Positions 35,237 through 45,704 of a DNA stretch of 54,583 bases are shown in pieces. The stretch lies in contig DASYUH010000008.1 of assembly GCA_036001465.1 (NCBI GenBank), positions 1 through 54,583 of the forward strand. Reading direction: 5' to 3'. The stretch is from Candidatus Polarisedimenticolia bacterium (GTDB taxonomy: Bacteria > Acidobacteriota > Polarisedimenticolia > Gp22-AA2). The first letter of the stretch is position 1. Each line of letters begins with the position of its first letter. Below the pieces are notes generated by a model that saw only the letters and a list, made by a program, of their open reading frames with translations, was not told where the DNA came from and ran no database searches. Made by a program: the position numbers and the translations under genes.

Positions 35237-35242
35237 ATTATA
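35237..35242 (-). promoter_or_regulatory. -10 element for the GT2-methyltransferase-GT-C operon
   Basis: A perfect TATAAT on the minus strand predicts a transcript start near 35230 and a 25-base leader that includes the AGGAG of the GT2 gene. No clear -35 element is present. Confidence 0.45.
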
Positions 35243-35275
35243 GCGTGCCGTCCCTGCGGACTCCCCCTGTCTATC

Positions 35276-35304
35276 TTGCTTCACCGGGGGCGAAGGCCTA
35301 TCTT
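35276..35304 (+). promoter_or_regulatory. Promoter for the flippase operon
   Basis: TTGCTT (35276-35281) and TATCTT (35299-35304) are 17 bases apart. The predicted transcript start is near 35311, two bases before ATG 35313. Confidence 0.5.
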
Positions 35305-35312
35305 GAACGGGC

Positions 35313-36662
35313 ATGTCGCCGGCTCCCTCCCCGTCGCAAGAGAGATTCCCCGGGATCCCCGGGTTGTCCCTGCCTTCCCTGTGGTCGGCGGGGGCGGCCT
35401 TCTGGCAGCGGGCGTTCGCCTCCGACTTCGCCTGGAAGGTGGGGGAGACCTTCGCCACCCGGGTGTTCCTGCTCGGCGCGGGGGTCGCCGCGGGCGTGCT
35501 CGTGGCCCGGAGCCTCGGCCCGGAGGGGCGAGGGCTGTTCGCGGTGGCGACGGCGCTCGCGGGGATGTGCGTGCAGTTCGGCAATCTTGGCCTGCACACG
35601 GCCAACGCCTACTATGTCGCCCGCGACCGCAGCCTGATGCCGCGCCTCGCCGGCAACAGCCTGGCGGTGAGCGCGGTCGTGGGAGGCCTGGCGATCGCCG
35701 GTCTCTGGGCCCTCGCGTCGTTCCGGCCGGACATCGCGCCGCTCCGGGGGGCCCTCCTGGTCCTGACCTGCGTCTCGGTCCCGGTCGCTCTCGGCTACAT
35801 GCTCCTGCAGAACCTGCTCATGGGCGTCCAGGACGTGCGCTCCTTCAATCGCATCGAGATCCTGGTGCGCCTGGTGTCCCTCACCCTCATCGTGCTGGTC
35901 ATCCTCGAAAAACGGGTGACGCCGGAGGCCATCTTCGCCGCCGGGCTCCTGGCTTCGGGCGTCGGCCTGGTCCGCGTCCTGAGGCGGCTCGGCCGCTTCC
36001 TGCCGGAGCGGCCGAGCCCGTCCCTGGGGCTCCTCCGCGAGCACATGGTGTACGGCCTGAAGTCGTACCTGGCGTGCTTCTTCGCCTACCTGGTCGTACG
36101 CCTCGATCTCCTGATGGTGTCCTCCATGCTCGGGACGAAGGAGGCGGGGTACTACTCCATCGCGGCCTCCATGGCCGACCTGGTCTACATGCTGCCGTCG
36201 GTCATCGGCACGCTGCTGTTCCCCAGGCTGGTGGCGCGCCCCACGCAGGAGGAGAAATGGCGGCTGACCGCCGGCGTCGGGGCCGCGGTCCTGGTGGTGA
36301 TGGTGGGCGTGTCGTCGTTGTCGGCCCTCCTGGCCCGGCCTCTCATCCAGATGCTCTTCGGCGCCGATTTCCTGCCGGCGACCCCGGCGTTCGTGGTCCT
36401 CGCCGTCGCCATGATCTTCTACGGCGTGAACAACATCGTCTCGAGCTACCTCGCTTCGATGTCGTTCCCCTGGTTCTCCGTCGGCGTCTGGATCGCGGCC
36501 GCCGGGCTGAACGTCGTCCTCAACCTGCTCCTCATCCCGGCCCGCGGCATCCTGGGCGCGTCGATTTCCTCGCTGGTGTGCTACGTTCTCGTCCTGGTGG
36601 CGCATGTCCTCTATTGCGCGAGGACGGCCACCTGGAGGCGGCGCCCGGCCCATGAGAGTTAA
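35313..36662 (+). CDS. Wzx-like oligosaccharide flippase
   Basis: A 449-residue integral membrane protein with 12-14 hydrophobic segments of the MATE/polysaccharide exporter type. The first segment follows K-V-G-E-T-F-A-T-R and conserved charged residues lie in the loops rather than the helices. Wzx flippases move lipid-linked oligosaccharides to the periplasmic face. It is divergent from the glycosyltransferase operon and its end overlaps the next gene by 11 bases. Confidence 0.83.
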   Translation: MSPAPSPSQERFPGIPGLSLPSLWSAGAAFWQRAFASDFAWKVGETFATRVFLLGAGVAAGVLVARSLGPEGRGLFAVATALAGMCVQFGNLGLHTANAYYVARDRSLMPRLAGNSLAVSAVVGGLAIAGLWALASFRPDIAPLRGALLVLTCVSVPVALGYMLLQNLLMGVQDVRSFNRIEILVRLVSLTLIVLVILEKRVTPEAIFAAGLLASGVGLVRVLRRLGRFLPERPSPSLGLLREHMVYGLKSYLACFFAYLVVRLDLLMVSSMLGTKEAGYYSIAASMADLVYMLPSVIGTLLFPRLVARPTQEEKWRLTAGVGAAVLVVMVGVSSLSALLARPLIQMLFGADFLPATPAFVVLAVAMIFYGVNNIVSSYLASMSFPWFSVGVWIAAAGLNVVLNLLLIPARGILGASISSLVCYVLVLVAHVLYCARTATWRRRPAHES

Positions 36663-39417
36663 GCGGGACTTCAACCAGATCTACCGGGACGAGGACGATC
36701 CCTGGGCGATCGGCGCGGCCGACTCCGATCGCTATGCCCTGTACCGCAGCTACATCCGCGAGCGCAAGCCGTCGGGGGGCGCGGTGCTCGACATCGGCTG
36801 CGGCTTCGGGGCGTTCCTGGCCCACTACAAGGACGCGTTCCAGAGGCTCGACGGTGTCGACGTCAGCGCCCTGGCGATCGAGAAGGGGCGGCGCCGCTTT
36901 CCGTTCCTCCGCTTCTTCCAGGGCTCCGCCGCCGGGCTCGATCGGATACCCGGCCTCGCCGGACGCTACGACCTGATCGTCTACAGCGACGTCATCTGCT
37001 ACCTGAACGAGGCCGACCGGAACGCGTCCCTCCGCTGGATCGCCGATCACCTGGCGGACGACGGCCTGGCCTTCGTGGCCGCCTGGACCCCCGGCGGCAA
37101 CTACCTGGCCCCCGACGAGCTCGAGCGGCTGGTGCGCCGGCACCTGCGGCTCGAGCAGGAACGCATCCTCCGGACCGGGCATGCCGTCTTCCTGGCCCGG
37201 CGCAGGCGTCGCCTGGTGGCCGTGACCCTGGACTACGAGACCTGGCACCCGATCCCGGAGGGGCGGACCATCGACTGGGAGTCCGACGTCTTCCGCCCCA
37301 CGACCGAATTCCTGAGGGTCGCCGGCGGCGCGAAGGCGCCTCTCACCCTGATGGCCGAGGCCGGGGAGTACCTCTGGCTGCGAAAGAACGAGCCCGCCAT
37401 CGCGAGAAGGATGGAAACCCAGTGGCAGGAAGCCCTTCGCGGAGGGCACGACGTCCAGCTGCACCTGCATCCCTCCTGGCTTCCCGAGCTCGGGGCGCGG
37501 CATGAAGGGGACGTCTGGACCTGGGACTGGTCGAAGGCGAAGGCGGCCGACTACCCGTTCGACCTGGGGGCGAAGATCGCGGAGTGCCGGACGGCCCTCG
37601 AGTCGACGCTCCGTCCGATCGATCCCTCCTACCGCGTCGTCGCCTTCCGGGCCGGCGGCTACCAGGCGCAGCCGTTCACCCGACTGTACGACGTCCTGAC
37701 GGCCGCCGGGATCTCCTGCGACTCCTCGGTGCACGCGGGCGGCCACTCGACCGAGCGCGGCTACGATTACCGCCTGGCCTTCTCGCGCCACCAGCCGTAC
37801 TTCGCGGCCCGGCACGACCCGCAGCTCCTGGCCCCTCCGGACGAGCGGGGCATCGTCGAGCTGCCCCTGTTCGCCTGGCGGCCGGGGGAGAGGTGGTCGC
37901 TCGACGGCCCGGAGGGAGGGCGGTTCGCCGACCGACTGCTGCAGCATCTCGAGGACGAGAGCGCGAGCTTCCGGCCGACCGAAGCCTATCGGCGGGCCCG
38001 AAGAATCCGGGCCTGGCTGGGCCTCAGGTACGCCTCGCTGAGGCCGCTGCGCGGCGTGCTGAACCGCCTGATCCCGCGCGGGCTGGCGCACCTCCTGCCC
38101 GACTATCCTCCGTCCGCCGTGGGGCACGAGTACTTCGTGCTGATCGGACACACCAAGGGAGAGCACGACTTCGAGGCGATCGCGGCCGGGTTGCGGCGCC
38201 TGGAGCGCGATGGCGGCGCCGAGATCGTGTCGCTGTCGGACATGGCGCGCATCGCCCGGGCCGAGCTCGTGGACTCGTCGCCCGACGATGCGAGCGACAG
38301 CGCCGCCTGGCAGGTGCGCCGCGAGTACCAGTCGATCATGGGGAGCGATCGCAACGAGACGCAGTCCCGTCGGCTGCAGGACATGATCCCGCTCGATCGG
38401 GAGAGGATCCTCGACCTCGGCTGCGGCGCGGGCTACTGGACGTCGGCGATCGCGCGGCGTTACCCGTGGATGCAGGTCGAAGGGATCGATTACGGGGCGG
38501 AGTTTCTCGCCAAGGCGGGGCGGGAGCAGCGCCTCGACCGCGCCCGTTTCCTGCGCGGGGACATCGCGCGGCTGCCGTTCCGGGACGGCGCCTTCGATTG
38601 CGTCTACGCCGACAACACACTGGAGCACTCGTTCTCGGTGAGCGCGACGCTGTCGGAGTCCCATCGCGTCCTGCGCCCGGGCGGAGTCCTGGTGGCGGCG
38701 CTGCCGAGCGACGCCCGGAATCCCCGGCGCATCTGCGACAACCACACCTGGAAGACCGCCCCGGACGACGTGCGGACACGGCTTCTCGTGGCGGGGTTCC
38801 GCGATCTCTTCATCGAGGAGGTCGACACCTACCGCGACCTGGGCATGCCCCCCTACCCGCCGGCGGACGACCGGATGATCTACCTGCGAGCCACCCGAAG
38901 GCCCTCGGACGCGACCCGGCTGGAGCGAGCCAGGGAAGCGACCGCCTGGGTCTACCGGGCCCTCAGCCCCGAGAAGTCCTCGGAGGGGAACGATCCCGTC
39001 GCCATCCTGTCCGGCGGCGTGGCCTTCTGCTGGGGGTACGCGGTGGTCCTGGGCGCCCTCCTGCGCCGGGAAGGGTTCGACGTGCGCTGGCTGTCGATGC
39101 TCGCCCGCGATCACCCGCGAGGCCGCGGGAAGGAACGGACCGACTCGCACGAGGTGGTCCTGGCGCGCTGCGACGGAGCCGAGGTGATCCTCGACCCGAT
39201 GTCGAACACCGTCATCCCGCACCCGTTCCTGGAGGTCCTGCGGCGTCCGGCGCTGGCCGCGCCGAAACCGGACCCCGACGAGCGCTATGCCGCCCGCGGC
39301 TACTCTCTCTATTCGACCGCCTTCTGGTACGAGCGGATCTTCGAGTACGCCCTGCGATCCGATACGTCCGAAAGGCCCCGCTGGCGCCGCCGTCCCATCG
39401 AGGCGGCGCCGCGCTGA
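36652..39417 (+). CDS. Four-domain protein: methyltransferase, deacetylase-like, methyltransferase, transglutaminase-like
   Basis: A 921-residue fusion. Residues 35-190 are a SAM methyltransferase (V-L-D-I-G-C-G-F-G near 44). Residues 190-540 resemble a NodB-like polysaccharide deacetylase: T-L-D-Y-E-T-W near 192, H-L-H-P-S-W near 272 and F-R-A-G-G-Y near 333. Residues 560-760 are a second methyltransferase (I-L-D-L-G-C-G-A-G-Y near 586). Residues 765-900 look like a transglutaminase-type fold with Cys793, His833 and Asp848 in the order of a catalytic triad. ATG 36652 overlaps the flippase end. A role in modifying a lipid-linked glycan fits the context; the last domain has no obvious substrate. 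Confidence 0.78.
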   Translation: MRVKRDFNQIYRDEDDPWAIGAADSDRYALYRSYIRERKPSGGAVLDIGCGFGAFLAHYKDAFQRLDGVDVSALAIEKGRRRFPFLRFFQGSAAGLDRIPGLAGRYDLIVYSDVICYLNEADRNASLRWIADHLADDGLAFVAAWTPGGNYLAPDELERLVRRHLRLEQERILRTGHAVFLARRRRRLVAVTLDYETWHPIPEGRTIDWESDVFRPTTEFLRVAGGAKAPLTLMAEAGEYLWLRKNEPAIARRMETQWQEALRGGHDVQLHLHPSWLPELGARHEGDVWTWDWSKAKAADYPFDLGAKIAECRTALESTLRPIDPSYRVVAFRAGGYQAQPFTRLYDVLTAAGISCDSSVHAGGHSTERGYDYRLAFSRHQPYFAARHDPQLLAPPDERGIVELPLFAWRPGERWSLDGPEGGRFADRLLQHLEDESASFRPTEAYRRARRIRAWLGLRYASLRPLRGVLNRLIPRGLAHLLPDYPPSAVGHEYFVLIGHTKGEHDFEAIAAGLRRLERDGGAEIVSLSDMARIARAELVDSSPDDASDSAAWQVRREYQSIMGSDRNETQSRRLQDMIPLDRERILDLGCGAGYWTSAIARRYPWMQVEGIDYGAEFLAKAGREQRLDRARFLRGDIARLPFRDGAFDCVYADNTLEHSFSVSATLSESHRVLRPGGVLVAALPSDARNPRRICDNHTWKTAPDDVRTRLLVAGFRDLFIEEVDTYRDLGMPPYPPADDRMIYLRATRRPSDATRLERAREATAWVYRALSPEKSSEGNDPVAILSGGVAFCWGYAVVLGALLRREGFDVRWLSMLARDHPRGRGKERTDSHEVVLARCDGAEVILDPMSNTVIPHPFLEVLRRPALAAPKPDPDERYAARGYSLYSTAFWYERIFEYALRSDTSERPRWRRRPIEAAPR

Positions 39418-39448
39418 AGCGGTCCCGCCGCCGGCGCCCGGCTGATTG

Positions 39449-39477
39449 TTGACTCCCCCGGGGCCCTCGCGTATATT
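39449..39477 (+). promoter_or_regulatory. Sigma-70-type promoter for the APC permease
   Basis: TTGACT (39449-39454) and TATATT (39472-39477) are 17 bases apart, each five of six consensus bases. The predicted transcript starts near 39484, giving a leader of about 45 bases. It is one of the two best promoters in the window. Confidence 0.7.
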
Positions 39478-39528
39478 TCCGCGGCCATTCGCTTTCCATC
39501 GACAAGAGATGCTTGGGGGATGCAGGGG

Positions 39529-41340
<1,812 letters not shown>

Positions 41341-41356
41341 CAGGCCGGAGGTTGCC

Positions 41357-42673
41357 ATGAGGAACGCCCTCGGTGCGACACTCGTGCTCGGCGTACTCCT
41401 TCTCGCCGCGTCCGCGTCGAGCCCGGCCTCCGCCGCCCCGCCCCCCGCGCCGGCCGCCCCCTTGCGGACGATGGTGATCCGCTGCGGCCGCCTCCTCGAC
41501 GTGCGCACCGGGGCCCTCAAGGAGGGGGCCCAGGTGGTCGTCGTCGGGGATCGGATCGAGCGCGTCCTGGACGCCTCCGCGAAGGCCCCGGACGGCGCCG
41601 TCGTCCACGACCTGTCGGCGTACACCGTCCTGCCCGGCCTGATCGACGCGCACACCCACACTTTCCTGCAGCCCGGCGATTACGACGTGCAGCTCCTGAA
41701 GCAGTCGCTCCCGCGCCGCACCCTGCAGGCGGCCAACTCGGCGCGGGCGCTGCTCCTGGCCGGGTTCACCGCCATCCGCGACCTCGAGACCGAAGGGGCG
41801 ATGTTCGGCGACGCCGCCCTGCGCGATGCGATCACCGACGGGATCACGCCGGGACCCAGGATGCAGGTGGCGACCCGCGCCATCTCGACCACCGGGAACT
41901 ACGCCCTGCTCGGCTATGCCCCGGGCGTCGCGGTGCCGAAGGGGGTGCAGATCGCCGACGGCCCGTGGGAGATCCGAAAGGCGGTGCGCGAGCAGATCGA
42001 GGGGGGCGCAGACTGGATCAAGTTCTACGCCGACTACCGCAAGTTCCAGCCGACCGGCGAGATCATCGACCTGCGCGTCACCATGACCCAGGAGGAGATG
42101 GACGCATTGGTCGACGAGGCCTCCCGCCGGCACCGCCCGGTGTCGGCCCACTGCTACGGCGACGAGGCGACTCGCGCCGCCGTCCGCGCGGGAGTGCGAT
42201 CCGTCGAGCACGGCCTGTTCCTCGACGACACGACACTCAAGATGATGCTCGACAAGGGGGTCTACTACTGCCCGACCCTGACCGCCTACCAGACGTCCTA
42301 CGACGAGACGCCGACCCCCGCCTGGAAGAAGGTCGTGGACGGCCACCGCGACACGTTCCAGCGCGCCCTGAGGATGAAGCTGAAGATCGCCTCCGGGAGC
42401 GATGCCGGCGACTTCCCGCCGGGGGACGCCGCCCGCGAGCTCGTGCTGATGGTCGAAGCCGGCATGCCGGCGCTCAAGGCGATCCAGGCCGCCACCATCG
42501 TGGACGCCGATCTGCTCGGCTGGCAGGACCGCATCGGCGCCGTCGAGCCGGGTAAGCTCGCCGACCTCATCGCCGTCGAGGGGAACCCGCTGGCCGACAT
42601 TTCCGCCGTCCGCCGCGTCCGCTTCGTCATGAAGGGCGGCGAGGTCTACCTGAATCCCTCAGGAATTCGCTAG
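41357..42673 (+). CDS. Secreted amidohydrolase (Xaa-Pro dipeptidase/imidazolonepropionase-like)
   Basis: A 438-residue metal-dependent hydrolase with a signal peptide (hydrophobic core at residues 8-22, A-S-A cut site near 26). It shows G-L-I-D-A-H-T-H (the H-x-H pair), W-I-K-F-Y with the bridging Lys near 220, S-A-H-C-Y-G, V-E-H-G and G-S-D-A-G-D. All five metal-ligand motifs are intact. Relatives cleave dipeptides such as Xaa-Pro. GGAGG at 41347-41351 sets the start. It follows the amino acid permease, so peptide use is likely. The stop TAG overlaps the stop of the next gene on the other strand. Confidence 0.87.
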   Translation: MRNALGATLVLGVLLLAASASSPASAAPPPAPAAPLRTMVIRCGRLLDVRTGALKEGAQVVVVGDRIERVLDASAKAPDGAVVHDLSAYTVLPGLIDAHTHTFLQPGDYDVQLLKQSLPRRTLQAANSARALLLAGFTAIRDLETEGAMFGDAALRDAITDGITPGPRMQVATRAISTTGNYALLGYAPGVAVPKGVQIADGPWEIRKAVREQIEGGADWIKFYADYRKFQPTGEIIDLRVTMTQEEMDALVDEASRRHRPVSAHCYGDEATRAAVRAGVRSVEHGLFLDDTTLKMMLDKGVYYCPTLTAYQTSYDETPTPAWKKVVDGHRDTFQRALRMKLKIASGSDAGDFPPGDAARELVLMVEAGMPALKAIQAATIVDADLLGWQDRIGAVEPGKLADLIAVEGNPLADISAVRRVRFVMKGGEVYLNPSGIR

Positions 42674-44442
42674 CCTCGATCCGCCGCCGGCCGGTATCCG
42701 GGGCCGCGCAGGATGCGGCCGGGCAGGCGGTCGGTGATCTTCCCCTGGTCGACGACCGGCGCGCCGTTGACGAAGACGTGGACGATCCCCGCGGAGTACT
42801 GGTGCGCGGCGTCGAAGGTCGCGAGGTCGATGACCTTGTCCGGGTCGAACACGGTGATGTCGGCGAACATCCCCGGACGCAGCAGGCCGCGGTCGCGCAG
42901 GCCGAGTTTCTGGGCCGCGAGCGACGTCATCTTGCGCACCGCATCCTCCAGGCGCAGGACCTTGTCCTCGCGGACGTAGCGGCCGAGGATTCGCGGAAAG
43001 GTCCCGTAGGCGCGCGGATGGGTCGAGGACAATCCGAGGACCCCCTCCGGCGACACGCCGCCGGCGTCGCAGTTGAAGGCCACCCAGGGCGTCGCCATGG
43101 CCGTGCGCACGTCCTCCTCCGACATCGCGAAATAGACGCAGCTGACCGCTCCGTTCTCCTCGACCAGGAGGTCGAACATCGCCTCGAAGGGATCGACCCC
43201 GCGCATGCGGGCGATCTCGGAGAGGCGCTTCCCCTGGTACTTCTTGTTGGCCTGGGTGCTGACGCCGACGACCAGGACGCCTTCGGGACCGCCGACGTTG
43301 TGGAACAGGCTCTCCCATCCGCCCGCGGGGTTTTCGATCTCCTTGCGGATGCGGTCGCGCTCGGCCGGGTCCTTGAGTCGGGCCACGAGCCTGGCGACGC
43401 CTCCCTCCGACGCCGTCGGCGGCAGGCTGGCGGCGAGGCCGGTGGCCGCCGCGGGATAGGGATAGATGTCGGCGGTGATGTCGATGCCGCGCGCGCGGGC
43501 CGATTCGATTTCGGCGATGATCTCCTTCATCCGCCCCCAGTTCTGCCGGCCGGCCGCCTTGAGGTGCCAGACCTCGACCGGGATCGAGGCCTGCTCGCCG
43601 ATGGTCTCGGCCTCCTTCAGGGCGGGGATGATCTCCTCCGCTTCGTTCCGGATGTGGGAGGCGTAGATGCCGCCGTACTTCGCGGCGACCTTCGCCATCT
43701 CGACCAGCTCGTGCGTGTCGGAGAAGCTGGCCGGCGGGTAGATCAGGGAGCTGGACAGGCCGAAGGCGCCGGCCTCCATGGCGCGCGCCACGTGGCGCTT
43801 CATGGCTTCGAGCTCCTCGGCGTTCGGCAGCCGGTTGTCGCTCTTGATCACCGCCTGGCGGACCTGGGTGGCCCCGACGAGGTGGGCAAAGTTGATCGAG
43901 GATCCCTTGGTCTTCAGGCGCCTGAAGTAGCCGTCGAAGTCGCGCCAGTCGATGGTGAGCCCGTACTCGGCGATGCCCGGCATCATGTCCTCGATGGTGA
44001 ACGCGGTCTGCGGCGCCACCGAGCCCCCCTCGCCGGTCAGCTCGGTCGTGATCCCCTGGGTGATCTTGCTCCGCACGTGCGGGTCGACCAGGACGGTGAT
44101 CTCGGACTGGCCGAGGAGGTCGATGAACCCGGGCGCCACGACCAGCCCGCGCGCGTCGATCGTGCGGCGCGCCCGGGCCTTTCCGAGGCCGCCGACGGCG
44201 GCAATCCGATCGCCTCGAATCGCCAGGTCCCCCGTGAACCAGGGGTTGCCGGAGCCGTCCACGATCCGTCCTCCGCGCAGGATGACGTCGTAGGTCTCGG
44301 GGGGCCTCGCGGCGTCGGTCACGCCCGCACGGGCCGCGGCGGGAGCCGCCCCGGCCGGCGCCTCGGCGCGCGCCCCCCCGACTGTCGTCGCGGCGGCGAG
44401 CAGGACGAAGGGAATCACCGCGTTCGCTGTCCTTGGCCTCAT
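42670..44442 (-). CDS. N-acyl-D-amino-acid deacylase-like amidohydrolase
   Basis: A 590-residue protein of the D-aminoacylase branch with a signal peptide (first 26 residues). The start of the catalytic domain reads G-F-I-D-L-L-G-Q-S-E, where H-x-H is expected, so the usual metal pair is missing. Other parts are retained: E-L-T-G-E-G-G, S-S-S-L-I-Y-P-P, Y-A-S-H-I-R-N-E, V-W-H-L-K and the N-C-D-A-G-G segment. It may use a single zinc or another arrangement. ATG 44442 overlaps the M16 stop (ATGA). Confidence 0.8.
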   Translation of the reverse strand: MRPRTANAVIPFVLLAAATTVGGARAEAPAGAAPAAARAGVTDAARPPETYDVILRGGRIVDGSGNPWFTGDLAIRGDRIAAVGGLGKARARRTIDARGLVVAPGFIDLLGQSEITVLVDPHVRSKITQGITTELTGEGGSVAPQTAFTIEDMMPGIAEYGLTIDWRDFDGYFRRLKTKGSSINFAHLVGATQVRQAVIKSDNRLPNAEELEAMKRHVARAMEAGAFGLSSSLIYPPASFSDTHELVEMAKVAAKYGGIYASHIRNEAEEIIPALKEAETIGEQASIPVEVWHLKAAGRQNWGRMKEIIAEIESARARGIDITADIYPYPAAATGLAASLPPTASEGGVARLVARLKDPAERDRIRKEIENPAGGWESLFHNVGGPEGVLVVGVSTQANKKYQGKRLSEIARMRGVDPFEAMFDLLVEENGAVSCVYFAMSEEDVRTAMATPWVAFNCDAGGVSPEGVLGLSSTHPRAYGTFPRILGRYVREDKVLRLEDAVRKMTSLAAQKLGLRDRGLLRPGMFADITVFDPDKVIDLATFDAAHQYSAGIVHVFVNGAPVVDQGKITDRLPGRILRGPGYRPAADRG

Positions 44443-45704
44443 AGGGTCTCCTTGTCGAACTTCGGGCCCGACACGACGAGGACATGGCGGCCGAGCGTCA
44501 GGTACCGTTCCGCCGCGTCCTCCACCTGCGCTCTGGTCACCTCGCGTATGAGGCGGGGGAGTCTCTCGGGATAGTCGATCCCCTGGCCGAAGAACTCGGC
44601 GTCGGCGAGGACCGACGCCGACTCGGGGTTGGTCTCCATGCGGCGCGGAATCGAGGCGGCGAGGGCGCTCTGCGAGTCCTTCATCTCCGCCGCGGTCACT
44701 CCGCGGCGCCGCAGCCGCCCGATCGTCTTGCGCATCAGATCGATCGCCTTTCTGATGCCCTGGGGCGCCACGCCGGCCCGGACCGCGAGCGGGCCCGCCC
44801 CGATCCCCGCGGTGAAGCGGGAATAGACATAGTAGGCGAGGCCGGCCCGATCGCGGATCGCGTTCCCGAGGCGGCCGCCGAGGGCGAACTCGCCCAGGAT
44901 GTTGTTCAGCACCAGGACCGCCGGCAGGTCGGGCGACAGGCGCCTGATTCCCGGGAAGCCGAGGCCGATATCGGCCTGCGTCTTCCCCTCGATCGGGCGC
45001 GACACGACGATCTCGCGCGTCCGCGCGGGCGGGTCCGGGATGGCGGCGCGCACCACCCTGGCCCCCGCCCAGGAGCCGAACAGTCCGGCGACCAGATCCA
45101 TGGCCCGGCGCGGATCGAGGTCCCCCACGAGGCTCAGGACGGAACCCCCGGGGCCGATCCGGGCGCGGTGGAAGGCGGCCAGGTCGCGACGCTCGATGCT
45201 CTCGATGCTGGCGCGCGTCCCGAGGCGCGGGCTTCTGTAGGGGTGCCCTTCGGGGAAGAGCGCCTCGGCCAGGGCCATCTCCGCCACGGCCGCGGTGTCC
45301 TGGTCGCGCTCGGCGATCGAGGTCAGGACCTGTCCCTTCTCGCGCCGCAGCTCCTCCTCGGGAAAGGTCGGCTCGGCGATCAGGATGCGCAGGCGCTCGA
45401 GGACGCCGGGCAGGTGCTGCGCCAGCAGGCGGATCTCGACCTCGAGCGTGTCGCGCCGTGCGCCGCACTCGAAGGCGACCCCGAGGTAGTCGAAGTAGTC
45501 GGCGATCTGCTCGGCGGTGAGCGACCCGGCGCCGCGATCGACCAGGTCCCCCGCCAGGGCCGCCGTCCCCTCCCTGCCCGGAGGATCGAAGGCGGCGCCG
45601 GCTTCCAGGACCAGCCGGATGGCGATCGACTTCGCGGCGGGGTTCTGGCGTGCGACGACGACGAGGCCGTTCGAGAGGGCGGCGCGCGACGTCTCGGCGC
45701 TCAT
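44439..45704 (-). CDS. M16 peptidase homologue without the zinc site
   Basis: A 421-residue member of the M16B (mitochondrial processing peptidase-like) family. At the place where H-x-x-E-H should be (after the A-A-F-D-P-P-G-R segment) it reads A-L-A-G-D-L, so it cannot bind zinc there. Such subunits partner an active M16 chain, and the gene is coupled to one by a four-base overlap at 45701-45704. The C-terminal half keeps the G-L-A-Y-Y-V-Y-S motif found in these partners. Confidence 0.88.
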   Translation of the reverse strand: MSAETSRAALSNGLVVVARQNPAAKSIAIRLVLEAGAAFDPPGREGTAALAGDLVDRGAGSLTAEQIADYFDYLGVAFECGARRDTLEVEIRLLAQHLPGVLERLRILIAEPTFPEEELRREKGQVLTSIAERDQDTAAVAEMALAEALFPEGHPYRSPRLGTRASIESIERRDLAAFHRARIGPGGSVLSLVGDLDPRRAMDLVAGLFGSWAGARVVRAAIPDPPARTREIVVSRPIEGKTQADIGLGFPGIRRLSPDLPAVLVLNNILGEFALGGRLGNAIRDRAGLAYYVYSRFTAGIGAGPLAVRAGVAPQGIRKAIDLMRKTIGRLRRRGVTAAEMKDSQSALAASIPRRMETNPESASVLADAEFFGQGIDYPERLPRLIREVTRAQVEDAAERYLTLGRHVLVVSGPKFDKETL

